Shown one piece after another: positions 53,359 through 62,915 of a DNA stretch of 64,000 nucleotides; within the stretch, counting starts at the first letter, position 1, and each line of letters begins with the position of its first letter. Source of the stretch: Syntrophomonas sp. (lineage in GTDB: Bacteria; Bacillota; Syntrophomonadia; Syntrophomonadales; Syntrophomonadaceae); the NCBI GenBank assembly GCA_016841245.1, contig JAENZN010000020.1:1-64000 (forward strand), given 5' to 3'. The translations under genes were made by a program, and so were the position numbers. The notes under the pieces were generated by a model. That model saw only the letters and a list, made by a program, of their open reading frames with translations. It ran no database searches and had not been told where the DNA came from.

Positions 53359-55701
53359 ATGATTGAAGAAAAAGTACTGGAGAAACTGGAGTACCATAAA
53401 ATTCAAAATATGCTGGCAGATCTGGCTCTTTTCGAAGGGGGCAAAGCCAGAGCCCATGCCATGATGCCGGTGAATAATTTTGAATCAGTCAATAAACGAC
53501 TGGATGAGACTGGAGAAGCTATGGAAGCCCTGCGTTTTGGGGAACCTTCATTTCTGAGCGGGCTTAAGCAGTTAAATAGGCAGCTGGCTAAAGTCAGGGT
53601 GGGCGGTATTTTAACTGCTCCAGAGCTTCGATATGTATATTTGTTGCTGTACGCTTCCCGCATGGCTAGCAGATACGTGCAGAGAGGTAAATATCCTTTG
53701 CTTACCAGTCTTTGCACCTCTTTAGCGCAGGACCGAGAACTGGAACAAAAGATTGATCGAGCGGTAGGAGAAGAGGGGCAGCTCAGAGATGATGCTTCGC
53801 CGGAACTCAAGAATATAAGGAATCAGATCAATACCTCCCGTATGCGCATAAAAGACTATCTGCAAAATTTTATCCGCTCCAGTGATAATCAAAAAATTCT
53901 GCAGGAAGCCTTGGTAACCGAAAGAGATGGAAGATATGTGGTACCGGTTAAGCAGGAGAATCGGAGTATGGTAAAAGGAATAGTGCATGATGAATCTGCC
54001 AGCGGTGCCACAGTTTATATTGAACCTCTGCCGGTGGTGGAATTAAATAACCGGATGCGTTCTTTACAGATGGAAGAAAAAAGAGAAATCGAAAGAATAT
54101 TAAGGAGCCTATCTAATTCAGTAGGGCTTATGGTTGATGAACTGGAAAGAAACCAGGAGGTACTTGCTTTATTGGATTTTGTGTTTGCCCGGGCCCGGTT
54201 AGCGTATAAGATGAATGCCTATCGTCCGGTGACCAATATGAGAGGCATATTGGAAATTTATCGGGGCAAGCATCCGCTCCTGGGAGAGGATGCGGTTCCG
54301 GTAGATGCAGAACTGGGAAAAAACTTTGATGTTCTGGTTATAACCGGACCTAATACTGGCGGAAAGACAGTCACCTTGAAGACAATTGGGCTGCTGGTAT
54401 TAATGGCCATGAGCGGTCTTTATATACCAGCCCGGGAGAAAAGCCGGATATCAATCTTTGATTCCATTTATGTAGATATTGGAGATGAGCAGAGTATTGA
54501 GCAATCTTTAAGCACCTTTTCCTCTCATATGAGCAATATCATTAGAATATTGGATAGAGCCGACCGTAAATCACTGGTGCTGCTGGATGAGCTGGGAGCT
54601 GGTACGGATCCGGTAGAAGGTTCTGCTTTAGGGCATGTGATAATGGATCAATTACGGGATAAAGGGAGCAAAGTAATAGTGACCACCCACCAGAGTGAGT
54701 TGAAGAATTACGCCTATCAAACGGAACGGGTGGAAAATGCCTGTGTAGAGTTTGACCCGGTAAGCCTGCAGCCTACTTATGAACTAACTATCGGTATGCC
54801 CGGACAGAGCAATGCTTTTGAAATAGCGATGAAACTGGGAATGAACAACAATATGGTTCAAAAAGCCCGGGAGTTGGTTCCACAAAGGGAAATGGAAGTG
54901 GGCAATATGATCAGGCAGTTGAAAGAAAGCCATTATACCTTGGACCTAGAGAGCCGAGAAGTGACGAAGATTAAAGAGGAACTGATAAAGGAAAGAAATC
55001 GGCTCAATCAGACGAAAATAGAATTTGAACAGGAACAACAGGAAATAACAGCTCGAGCCAGAGAAGATGCAGCCCGTGAACTCAGGAGGGTTAAGAAGGA
55101 GGCCGGGGAGGCTCTTCAGGAATTCAAGGACCTTTTGAAAGACAAGGATAAACCTCCCAAGTGGCATGAGATAGAAGAAAAAAGACAGAGAATTAAAAAT
55201 ATTGTGGTGCATAAACATCCTGATGAAATAAAGATGGAAAAGCAGGACCAGAAAATAAGAACCGGAGATTATGTGCTTATCAAGAATGTCAACCAGAAAG
55301 GCTATGTGCTGGGTAGCTATGGAGCTCAGGGAGACGTGAGCATACAGGTAGGGAGCATGAAATTTAATGTGCGTCCCGAAAACCTGGTGAAACTGGATAT
55401 GCCGATTCCTGCTGGCACGCCCTGGCGTGGTGAAAGCTATCTGGATAAAGCCCGCCACATATCTAAAGAAATAGATGTAAGAGGTCAGCTGGCAGAGGAT
55501 GCGATAATGGAGATTGACAAATATCTGGCTGATGCACTGCTGGTAGGGCTTGAATCGGTCCGGCTCATTCATGGCAAGGGGACCGGAGCGTTGAGGACGG
55601 CGGTTCAAAAATATTTAAAAAAACACCCTCAGGTCAAGGCATTTAGAGATGGACTGCCGGAAGAGGGAGGAAATGGAGTAACAGTAGTAGACTTTAAATA
55701 A
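53359..55701 (+). CDS. mutS2: Endonuclease MutS2 / RqcU
   Basis: The 780-residue protein has the MutS-core and ATPase (Walker A GPNTGGKTVTLKT, Walker B LVLLDELGAGTDP, TTHQSELKNYAY), a coiled-coil arm (residues 515-600), a KOW-like region (GDYVLIKNVNQKGYVLG) and the C-terminal Smr domain (EIDVRGQLAEDAI, LIHGKGTGALRTAVQKYL). It acts on stalled ribosomes and recombination intermediates; it has no mismatch-binding domain. AAAGGTGA fits ATG 53359; GTG 53350 is upstream in frame. It ends in a terminator. Confidence 0.95.
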   Translation: MIEEKVLEKLEYHKIQNMLADLALFEGGKARAHAMMPVNNFESVNKRLDETGEAMEALRFGEPSFLSGLKQLNRQLAKVRVGGILTAPELRYVYLLLYASRMASRYVQRGKYPLLTSLCTSLAQDRELEQKIDRAVGEEGQLRDDASPELKNIRNQINTSRMRIKDYLQNFIRSSDNQKILQEALVTERDGRYVVPVKQENRSMVKGIVHDESASGATVYIEPLPVVELNNRMRSLQMEEKREIERILRSLSNSVGLMVDELERNQEVLALLDFVFARARLAYKMNAYRPVTNMRGILEIYRGKHPLLGEDAVPVDAELGKNFDVLVITGPNTGGKTVTLKTIGLLVLMAMSGLYIPAREKSRISIFDSIYVDIGDEQSIEQSLSTFSSHMSNIIRILDRADRKSLVLLDELGAGTDPVEGSALGHVIMDQLRDKGSKVIVTTHQSELKNYAYQTERVENACVEFDPVSLQPTYELTIGMPGQSNAFEIAMKLGMNNNMVQKARELVPQREMEVGNMIRQLKESHYTLDLESREVTKIKEELIKERNRLNQTKIEFEQEQQEITARAREDAARELRRVKKEAGEALQEFKDLLKDKDKPPKWHEIEEKRQRIKNIVVHKHPDEIKMEKQDQKIRTGDYVLIKNVNQKGYVLGSYGAQGDVSIQVGSMKFNVRPENLVKLDMPIPAGTPWRGESYLDKARHISKEIDVRGQLAEDAIMEIDKYLADALLVGLESVRLIHGKGTGALRTAVQKYLKKHPQVKAFRDGLPEEGGNGVTVVDFK

Positions 55702-55704
55702 CAG

Positions 55705-55730
55705 GAGGGGATTGACTCACCCCTCTTTTT
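55705..55730 (+). terminator. Intrinsic terminator of mutS2
   Basis: GAGGGG pairs with CCCCTC around a nine-base loop, followed by five T. Confidence 0.85.
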
Positions 55731-55956
55731 AAAATAATAAGGGAAACTTCACCTCGTCATATATTAAGCTGAGTTCCTGTCATACATCTGCTATGAAGCT
55801 GAGAAATTATATATAATTGATTAACCTATCACATGGGTTTATTAAACATAGCTGGTAATAATTAAAGGTCTTAGAATGGCAGGTCGGCAAATATAATGAA
55901 TACTACAATGAATACAGCATTTACAGAGCCAGACTCCTAATGTCGACTTCCTCCTC

Positions 55957-55996
55957 CTCAAAAAGACCCGGAGCAACGAATCCGGGTCTTTTTGAG
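55957..55996. terminator. Bidirectional terminator between mutS2 and the PBP gene
   Basis: Perfect 16-base arms (CTCAAAAAGACCCGGA and complement) enclose eight bases; A and T tracts lie within the arms on both strands. It ends transcription of the minus-strand PBP gene and any readthrough from the left. Confidence 0.9.
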
Positions 55997-56039
55997 GTGG
56001 GCCTTGCAAACTATTCTATAGCGGTCATAAGTTATGTTT

Positions 56040-58490
56040 TCAATCTTTGTCAATTATATCCTGTATAACTTCACCTGCTTTTTTCCTCTCGGTTTGATGG
56101 TCACTAAGTGGACAAGGAGGTAGTGTTTGTCCTGGCTGCAGGGTAATCTTTTCCAGATACTCTTCAGGACAGCCGCCGGTTTCAAAAGGTCCCGGAATAT
56201 TGGCTTGATATAACTTTCCCTCATGTCTGGGGTCACGACAGATATATACTTCTCGGGTAAAAAGACCGGTAATAGTCGGCTGGGTATGAATATCACAGGT
56301 TTCAGTCGGTATTTTATTTTGAGTTGAGCTATTTTCATCTGCCACTACCATAGATCGCATTTCAATGTTGGGACAGTATGGGCCTGCCAGTTTCCCTGAC
56401 TCAGTACATATTGAGACTAACTGATGTAAATCACAGGGCTCAGTGGGTATGGCATCTTTTAGACAGTAATCATTTATTATACTATCTGCCGGGCAGGCTT
56501 CACTGGGTTGTTTACCGGATATTGAGCAGACCTTGACACCGACTATTCCGCTAGGCATGGCCAGAGGGGCCGGCTTATAGTTCTGATGGGCTGCAGTTAG
56601 TATGGCCGAAAAAGCCCGGGCCGGGCAGTTTCCTCCATAAGCTGTTTCTGATGGGTACTGGGGTGGGTAATTGCGCATAGTGTATTCTTTATCAAAGCCC
56701 ATCCATACAGCCATAGAATAACCCGGAGTAAAACCGCAGAACCAGGAATCCATGTATTCTTCTGAGGTGCCTGTCTTACCAGCGGTAACTACTCCGGGAA
56801 CTCTGCCATTGGTACCCGTGCCAGCATCAACTACTGTACGCAGCATGCTGGTCATCAACCAGGAAGTCTGTTCGCTCATAACCCGGTGGGATTCTGGTTG
56901 GTAACGATATATTTCCAATCCATCTTCATCAACTATACGGGTAATGAAGTGGGGCTTGACGTAAGTTCCTCCATTAGCAATAGCTCCATAAGCTGTTGCC
57001 ATCTGCACCGGGGTGGCCCCACGAGTTAACCCCCCTAGAGCCAGGGGCGCAAGGCCCAAATCATTGGTGCCCGGAGTATCCACAAGCTCGAGACCCAGGT
57101 TGCGACCATAATCGAAGCTGTAGCGTATACCGATTAGATCCAGCATCTGTATGGCATAGGTATTAATCGAGTACTGCACCGCGGTACGCATCGGAATAAA
57201 TCCCCGGTAAGTCCCATCATAATTCTCCGGCTGCCAGACACTGTTGCCTATTTTATAAGAAAGAGGTGAGTCATCCAGGGTATAAAAAGGCATATATCCC
57301 GCCTCCAACGCGGGGGAGTACACAGTCAGTGGTTTGATCGATGACCCTGGCTGACGATAGGCGCTGGTGGCCCGGTTAAAACCCCGCTTCTGTTCATAAG
57401 TCTTTCCGCCCATAATCGCCTTGATGCCCCCGGTTTGATGGTCAAATACCGCCATCGCGGCCTGTACGTTTTCACCAAGCTCATTTTTTTGCTGTAAAAA
57501 GTGGGATGAATCAGCAAAATATTCTTCAGCAGCTTTTTGTATATTGGCATCCATAGTCGTATATATTTTTAGACCGGTTCGGTAAAATGCGTATTCCGGA
57601 TCATTGTAAATCTCTTTGGCAGCCAGTATATCAAGTGCTTCATTAATTACCGCATCAACATAATAACCGTACTGGGTATCGGATAAATCGGAGCTATGAA
57701 AGGTGAGCTCAACCGCATAAGCTTCATCTGCAGTGGCCCGATCTATAAAGCCAGCTTCCACCATATTGTCAAGTACTTCTTTCTGACGATTTTTCGACCA
57801 TTCGCTATTTTGGAAAGGGTTCAAAGATGGAGCATTGGGAAGTCCTGCCAACATGGCACATTCAGCCAGAGTTAGTTCACTTACATCCTTGCCAAAATAA
57901 GTTTCAGCCGCTGCTTGTACACCATAGGCCCCGGAACCGAAGTTAATGAGGTTTAAGTACATACTCAGTATTTCATCTTTGGAATAGGTGGATTCAATCT
58001 TAAAAGCGAGCAAAATTTCTTTTATTTTTCTCTCCCATTTTTTATCGAAAGTTAAGAAAGCATTTCTGGCCAGCTGTTGGGTAATAGTGCTGGCTCCCTG
58101 CCCCTTGAGATCCCCCGAGCTTATGTTGCTAACCAGAGAACGTGCTATACCTCGATAATTAACGCCATGATGATCATAAAAACTCCTGTCCTCAGTGGCT
58201 ATAAAAGCATTTATAAAGTCCTGAGGTACTTTATCCAGACCTACTTCAGTCCGGTTTTCTCCCGCATGCAGACCGACTACGTATTCTTGTTGATCATCAT
58301 AGAGAAAAGTTGTCTTAGCACCTGATAGAAGCTCGGGATCCCATTCTGGTAAATCTTTAGCCACTACCGCAAACACTCCTACCAGTCCGGCAGCCCCTGC
58401 CAGAGCAAAAAGGAGAATGATTATTATTAAGTTTTTCATGGCTAATTTCCAATTCATAGGTTTCCTTTTAACTTTTTTGGTTTGATTCAT
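56040..58490 (-). CDS. Class A penicillin-binding protein (PBP1A-like)
   Basis: The 816-residue membrane protein has a cytoplasmic basic start, one membrane segment (LIIIILLFALAGAAGLVGVF), a GT51 glycosyltransferase (TEDRSFYDHHGVNYRGIA, GASTITQQLARN) and a transpeptidase with SxxK in PGSSIKPLTV, SxN in YSINTYA and KTGTSEEYMD. It polymerises and cross-links peptidoglycan. The tail from about residue 670 is Cys-rich with two PTExCDxH units, as in several Firmicute class A PBPs. AGGAGG on the minus strand favours ATG 58490 over 58565. It is transcribed against its neighbours. Confidence 0.95.
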   Translation of the reverse strand: MNQTKKVKRKPMNWKLAMKNLIIIILLFALAGAAGLVGVFAVVAKDLPEWDPELLSGAKTTFLYDDQQEYVVGLHAGENRTEVGLDKVPQDFINAFIATEDRSFYDHHGVNYRGIARSLVSNISSGDLKGQGASTITQQLARNAFLTFDKKWERKIKEILLAFKIESTYSKDEILSMYLNLINFGSGAYGVQAAAETYFGKDVSELTLAECAMLAGLPNAPSLNPFQNSEWSKNRQKEVLDNMVEAGFIDRATADEAYAVELTFHSSDLSDTQYGYYVDAVINEALDILAAKEIYNDPEYAFYRTGLKIYTTMDANIQKAAEEYFADSSHFLQQKNELGENVQAAMAVFDHQTGGIKAIMGGKTYEQKRGFNRATSAYRQPGSSIKPLTVYSPALEAGYMPFYTLDDSPLSYKIGNSVWQPENYDGTYRGFIPMRTAVQYSINTYAIQMLDLIGIRYSFDYGRNLGLELVDTPGTNDLGLAPLALGGLTRGATPVQMATAYGAIANGGTYVKPHFITRIVDEDGLEIYRYQPESHRVMSEQTSWLMTSMLRTVVDAGTGTNGRVPGVVTAGKTGTSEEYMDSWFCGFTPGYSMAVWMGFDKEYTMRNYPPQYPSETAYGGNCPARAFSAILTAAHQNYKPAPLAMPSGIVGVKVCSISGKQPSEACPADSIINDYCLKDAIPTEPCDLHQLVSICTESGKLAGPYCPNIEMRSMVVADENSSTQNKIPTETCDIHTQPTITGLFTREVYICRDPRHEGKLYQANIPGPFETGGCPEEYLEKITLQPGQTLPPCPLSDHQTERKKAGEVIQDIIDKD

Positions 58491-58669
58491 ATCACAATAA
58501 AGCCTCCTGGAATTTGTATATTTTATTATTAGACAGGGACAGATGTTTTTCCTGCCCGAAAGCAAGAGGGTACATTATCCTCTTTGCAGGTAATACGTGT
58601 ATATTCGTCTAATTATTGCACATACTTCGGATATTATGCTATGATTTTTTCTGGTAAGGAGGTTATTTA

Positions 58670-59887
58670 ATGGTAGATAAAATAATGAAGCAGGTTGATG
58701 TTCAGCTCGAAATTATTAGCCGTGGCGTTGCTGAGATCGTACCAGAGGAAGAGCTTAAGCAAAAGCTTTATAATTCTATAAAAGAGAATCGGCCTCTGAG
58801 GGCCAAACTAGGACTTGATCCTACAGCTCCAGATATTCACCTGGGACATACGGTGGTATTAAACAAACTGAGACAGTTCCAGGACCTGGGACACGAGGTT
58901 CACCTGATTATAGGTGATGCAACTGGGCGCATAGGTGACCCCAGCGGAAAATCAGAGACCCGTAAGCAGCTTACTGAAGAAGAAATCAAGTTAAATGCTG
59001 CTACCTATCAGAACCAGATATTTAAAGTATTGGATAAGGAAAAAACTATTGTACATTTCAACAGTAAATGGCTTATGAGCATGAATTTAGAAGCAGTACT
59101 AAGACTGGCGGGAAAATATACCGTGGCCCGCATGCTGGAAAGAGATGATTTCGATAAGAGGTATAAAGAAGGGCTGCCGATAGGAGTTCACGAGTTCCTG
59201 TATCCCCTGATGCAGGGGTACGATTCGGTGGTATTGGAAGCCGATGTGGAACTGGGAGGTACAGATCAGAAATTTAACCTTTTGGTAGGAAGACATCTGC
59301 TGAGAGAATACGGACATGAGCCTCAGATAGCTTTAATGATGCCCATATTGGAAGGTCTGGATGGGGTACAGAAAATGAGCAAGAGCCTGGGGAATTATAT
59401 TGGAGTAAACGAGGAAGCTTATGAGATGTTTGGTAAGACTATGTCCATAAACGATGAACTCATCAGCAGGTATTTTGAACTTCTCACCCGGGTGTCTATG
59501 GACGATATTAAGGATATGCAGGCCCTTATGGATAGCGGTGAACTTAATCCCCGGGATGTTAAAATTAATCTCGCCAAAGAGCTGATTACCATGTACCATA
59601 GTGCTGAAGAAGCTGAAAAAGCTGAAGCCAGGTTTAAACTGGTCTATTCCCAGGGAGACATCCCAGAAGATATACCTGAGATTGATGTTATTGCAGCTGA
59701 AATATGGCTGCCCAAATTCCTGCAGGAAAATGGCATGGTTAGTTCCAGCAGTGATGGTCGACGTATGCTCAAACAGGGGGCCATAAGAGTTAATGGAGAA
59801 AAATACGTAGATGAAACTTTGCTGGTATCAGATGGAATGGTGGTACAAGTAGGAAAACGAAAATTCATAAGGCTTAAAGCCGATTAA
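58670..59887 (+). CDS. tyrS: Tyrosine-tRNA ligase
   Basis: The 405-residue enzyme carries the class I motifs: HLGH in [13 protein letters not shown] (HIGH motif) and KMSKSLGN, the tyrosine site [11 protein letters not shown], and a C-terminal S4 domain ([14 protein letters not shown]). This is the TyrZ-type length and layout. GGTAAGGAGG lies before ATG 58670. The 180 bases to the divergent PBP gene hold no T-box, unlike pheST. The reaction is charging of tRNA-Tyr. Confidence 0.97.
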   Translation: MVDKIMKQVDVQLEIISRGVAEIVPEEELKQKLYNSIKENRPLRAKLGLDPTAPDIHLGHTVVLNKLRQFQDLGHEVHLIIGDATGRIGDPSGKSETRKQLTEEEIKLNAATYQNQIFKVLDKEKTIVHFNSKWLMSMNLEAVLRLAGKYTVARMLERDDFDKRYKEGLPIGVHEFLYPLMQGYDSVVLEADVELGGTDQKFNLLVGRHLLREYGHEPQIALMMPILEGLDGVQKMSKSLGNYIGVNEEAYEMFGKTMSINDELISRYFELLTRVSMDDIKDMQALMDSGELNPRDVKINLAKELITMYHSAEEAEKAEARFKLVYSQGDIPEDIPEIDVIAAEIWLPKFLQENGMVSSSSDGRRMLKQGAIRVNGEKYVDETLLVSDGMVVQVGKRKFIRLKAD

Positions 59888-60152
59888 GCTACTTAGATTA
59901 AGGTATCATAGGATTACAGATTATTGCGATTTATACGGAACTTTCGGGGATAGCAGTGACTTGCCACCGGTAAGAAGGCGGAGCCCTGGGGGTGGGTTAA
60001 GATCATTGGCAAAACATTTTTGTGACCCTTTTTGTCTATAAATGTGATGCGATTTGCAGGTGCTAAAGGGAATTATGTTATCAGGAAAGAATGTGAATCT
60101 GTACAAGTGGAATGAAGAATGGTTAATTTCCACCTTCAACTGGGTACATAAA
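59888..60152. other. Gene-free stretch with a GC-rich hairpin
   Basis: No gene is seen. Bases 59963-59999 are unusually GC-rich (CCACCGG ... AAGGCGGAGCCCTGGGGGTGGG) and can fold through CCACC/GGTGG. It may be a small RNA or structured 3' end of tyrS. I see no match to a known class. Confidence 0.3.
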
Positions 60153-60183
60153 AAAAGTAGTTCCTTGATGAAGAACTACTTTT
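60153..60183. terminator. Bidirectional terminator
   Basis: AAAAGTAGTTC pairs with GAACTACTTTT around nine bases. It lies ten bases past the stop codon of the minus-strand gene at 60193. Confidence 0.85.
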
Positions 60184-60192
60184 GATAGTAAA

Positions 60193-60444
60193 TTAAAAAC
60201 TTTTATCAATATTTTTGAGGGCGCGTCTCATTTCATCCAGATGACCCTCAAAAAATATGGCTTTCCCACTTATGTTGGGATACTCTGGAGAGGCCAGGTT
60301 CACAAAAGTAAACCCCACTTCTTCAAGTTCGGACCAGTCAGTGTTGCGAATAATCCTCATTTGCTGTTCACTAACCTTGTTAGTCGAGCAAAAAACATTT
60401 TTCCCCTTGGAATTTGCCATCATTGTAGCCACTAGTGTGCGCAT
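60193..60444 (-). CDS. Small hypothetical protein
   Basis: The 83-residue cytoplasmic protein is mixed in character with a helical C-terminus (GHLDEMRRALKNI). GGGAGTG stands at good distance before the start on the minus strand, and the gene has its own terminator, so it is likely real. No family is recognised. It might respond to stress (ATMMANSKGKNVFCSTNKV has no known motif). Confidence 0.6.
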   Translation of the reverse strand: MRTLVATMMANSKGKNVFCSTNKVSEQQMRIIRNTDWSELEEVGFTFVNLASPEYPNISGKAIFFEGHLDEMRRALKNIDKSF

Positions 60445-61221
60445 ATAATATCACTCCCGTAATAAAAAAATGAAAACCTCTGCCGGGCGGTTTTAACATT
60501 TATTTTGTTTTCACCCCAATATTTTAACCCGCAGTTAATAATTCGTAAAGCTGATGTAATCAATAGTATCTGCAGAGCAAGCACATTTCATAAAAGCTCA
60601 AAGATATGACAAATATAGGCAGCTAAACCTATAAAACTACACGCTTAATACAATATTGCATCATATTTTGACATCTGAATGGAGCTACATAATGCATAAG
60701 TATGGGTATTGCTGATTGCTGGACATTAATAAAATCTCAACATAATACAAAAATGAATCACGAAAAGATGCATTTGTGAATCATTTTTAGTTTTTTCTCG
60801 CCGGCGGACAGATATTTAATGCTTCTAAACCGCATAATATCAGCCATTTAAGGAAAACGAAAAAATCTATTCTGGTGGCACGTTTATTGCTACGTAATAT
60901 AACAGATACGCAATAAAAATATATCATAATCCCATTAACACATTTTCTCATATTATTATCTACTGTTATATAGCGGTAGTGCCCCTTTACCACTCACAAC
61001 CTTTTATTCGCTATACAACAGTAGACCCCCTCTTTTTTGCCAGGTGATTTTAACACCTGGTTAAAAAAGCGGACCAGTCTCTGTTTTGCAACAGGCAAAC
61101 CGTATATTTCTAAAATTAAACATACATATTATTTAGCGAAGGGAGGGATACAGAGTATTGGTCAAGTCTAGTTATAATCAGGATAACATTTTTGTGTATA
61201 TCTAAAGAGGGGGGGAGGTTT
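60445..61221. promoter_or_regulatory. Long upstream region of the beta-oxidation genes
   Basis: This 777-base AT-rich stretch has no convincing gene. It contains a terminator-like hairpin at 60750-60796 (AAAATGA..CAC / GTG..TCATTTT, then TTTTTT) and a second at 61040-61060 (CCAGGTG / CACCTGG) flanked by T and A runs. TATAAT at 61173-61178 could be the -10 of the crotonase promoter, without a good -35. Its length suggests complex control. Confidence 0.45.
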
Positions 61222-62004
61222 ATGACCTACGAAAATTTGTTGCTTGAAAAAGAAGATAAAATAGCAACATTGTACATCAACAGACCACAAGCGCTCAATG
61301 CTCTTAATCGGGAGACACTCCTGGAGTTAAAAGATGCCATAAGCGGTATTGCTCAAGATGATGAGATAGATTTGCTAATCATAACCGGAGCTGGGGACAA
61401 GGCTTTTGTAGCCGGTGCAGACATAGCTTATATGCAGAATCTGTCTGCCATGGAAGCTCGTAGTTTTGCAGCTCTTGGTCAGCAGGTATTCATGATGATT
61501 GAGACTATGGAAAAACCGGTTATTGCAGCCGTTAACGGATTTGCTCTAGGTGGCGGATGTGAACTGGCGATGTGCTGTGACTTTCGTGTTGCCTCTTCGA
61601 AGGCTAAATTTGGACAACCTGAAGTAGGCCTGGGAATAATACCTGGTTTTGGCGGTACCCAGCGTCTTGCCCGTTTGATTGGGGCCGGGATGGCCAAGCA
61701 GTTGCTTTACACTGCTGATGTCATAGGTGCTGATGAAGCTCTTCGTATAGGTCTGGTTAATTCAGTGCAAACACCCGAAGAATTAAGGGATGTTGTAAAG
61801 GCGATTGCCGGTAGAATTCTTGCCAAGGGTCAGGTGGCAGTTAGGCTCTGCAAAGCCGCTGCCAATGAAGGTATGCAAACCGATATCAATAGGGGTATGA
61901 CTATAGAGGCCGATGCATTTGGCCTTTGTTTTGCTACTGTTGATCAAAGGGAAGGAATGACCGCTTTTATCGAAAAGCGGAAAGCAGGATTTACCGGTAA
62001 ATAA
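61222..62004 (+). CDS. crt: Enoyl-CoA hydratase / crotonase
   Basis: The 260-residue enzyme has the crotonase fold: RPQALNALNRETL, oxyanion region FVAGADIAYM and AAVNGFALGGGCELAMCCDFRVAS with the first catalytic Glu near ELAM, and GQPEVGLGIIPGFGGTQRL with the second. It hydrates crotonyl-CoA to 3-hydroxybutyryl-CoA (or the reverse). GGGGGGAGG fits ATG 61222. It heads an operon with hbd and a thiolase, so it serves butyrate beta-oxidation or synthesis. Confidence 0.93.
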   Translation: MTYENLLLEKEDKIATLYINRPQALNALNRETLLELKDAISGIAQDDEIDLLIITGAGDKAFVAGADIAYMQNLSAMEARSFAALGQQVFMMIETMEKPVIAAVNGFALGGGCELAMCCDFRVASSKAKFGQPEVGLGIIPGFGGTQRLARLIGAGMAKQLLYTADVIGADEALRIGLVNSVQTPEELRDVVKAIAGRILAKGQVAVRLCKAAANEGMQTDINRGMTIEADAFGLCFATVDQREGMTAFIEKRKAGFTGK

Positions 62005-62040
62005 ACGAGGAATAAGATAAAAACATTAGGGGGTAATTTA

Positions 62041-62886
62041 ATGAAGATAATGGTACTTGGAGCAGGTACTATGGGAGCAGGTATTGTTCAGACTGCTGCA
62101 CAGGCCGGCTTCGAAGTGATTGTACGCGATATTAAGCAGGAATTTGTTGACAATGGTATTGCTAACATCGACAAAATTCTGGGCAAGAACGTCGACAAAG
62201 GTAAAATGACTGCTGAAGACAAAGCTGCAGTTATGGGCAGGATTTCCGGTACAGTTGATATGGCAGCTGCAGCCGACTGTGATCTGGTTATCGAAGCTGC
62301 CTTAGAAGTTATGGAAATTAAGAAAACTATCTTCAAAGAACTGGATACTATCTGTAAGCCCAGTTGTATTTTAGCCAGCAACACTTCTGCCTTGAGTGTC
62401 ACCGAAATAGCTGCTGCTACTGGCAGATCAGACAAGGTGATCGGCATGCACTTCTTCAACCCGGTACCGGCCATGAAATTGGTCGAAGTTATCCGTGGTG
62501 CCAACACCAGCCAGGAAACTTATGATGCGATTAAGGACCTTTCAGAAAAAATGGGGAAGGCTCCGGTAGAAATCAATGAAGCCCCCGGCTTTGTTGTCAA
62601 CCGTCTTTTGATCCCCATGCTGAATGAAGGTATGTATTGCGTAATGGAAGGCGTAGCTAGCCCAGCTGATGTTGACACTTCCATGAAGTTTGGAGCCGGG
62701 CATCCCATGGGACCTCTGGCACTGGCCGACATGATCGGATTGGATATCTGCCTGGCCATCATGCAAACTTTGTATAAAGAGTTTGGCGATACCAAATATC
62801 GTCCCTGCCCGTTGCTGGCCAAATTGGTTCGGGCTAACAAACTGGGTCGTAAGACCGGCGAAGGATTCTTTGATTACAGGAAATAA
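62041..62886 (+). CDS. hbd: 3-hydroxybutyryl-CoA dehydrogenase
   Basis: The 281-residue enzyme has a Rossmann start [19 protein letters not shown], catalytic His in [17 protein letters not shown], the dyad Glu in that segment, and the C-terminal helical dimer domain ([15 protein letters not shown]). It is the NAD-dependent short form common in Clostridia. Its 36-base spacing from crt, with TTAGGGGG, shows cotranscription. It oxidises 3-hydroxybutyryl-CoA to acetoacetyl-CoA in the oxidative direction. Confidence 0.96.
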   Translation: MKIMVLGAGTMGAGIVQTAAQAGFEVIVRDIKQEFVDNGIANIDKILGKNVDKGKMTAEDKAAVMGRISGTVDMAAAADCDLVIEAALEVMEIKKTIFKELDTICKPSCILASNTSALSVTEIAAATGRSDKVIGMHFFNPVPAMKLVEVIRGANTSQETYDAIKDLSEKMGKAPVEINEAPGFVVNRLLIPMLNEGMYCVMEGVASPADVDTSMKFGAGHPMGPLALADMIGLDICLAIMQTLYKEFGDTKYRPCPLLAKLVRANKLGRKTGEGFFDYRK

Positions 62887-62915
62887 CTTATTTTTGAAAA
62901 GGGAGTGAAGTATAA

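Noticed and set aside
58566..58669. T-box before tyrS
   Set aside because: The region is too short and lacks the GGTACCGCGG-type sequence and terminator.
60787..60993. 68-codon minus-strand frame
   Set aside because: Overlaps terminator-like sequence, has no ribosome-binding site, and lies in AT-rich promoter DNA.
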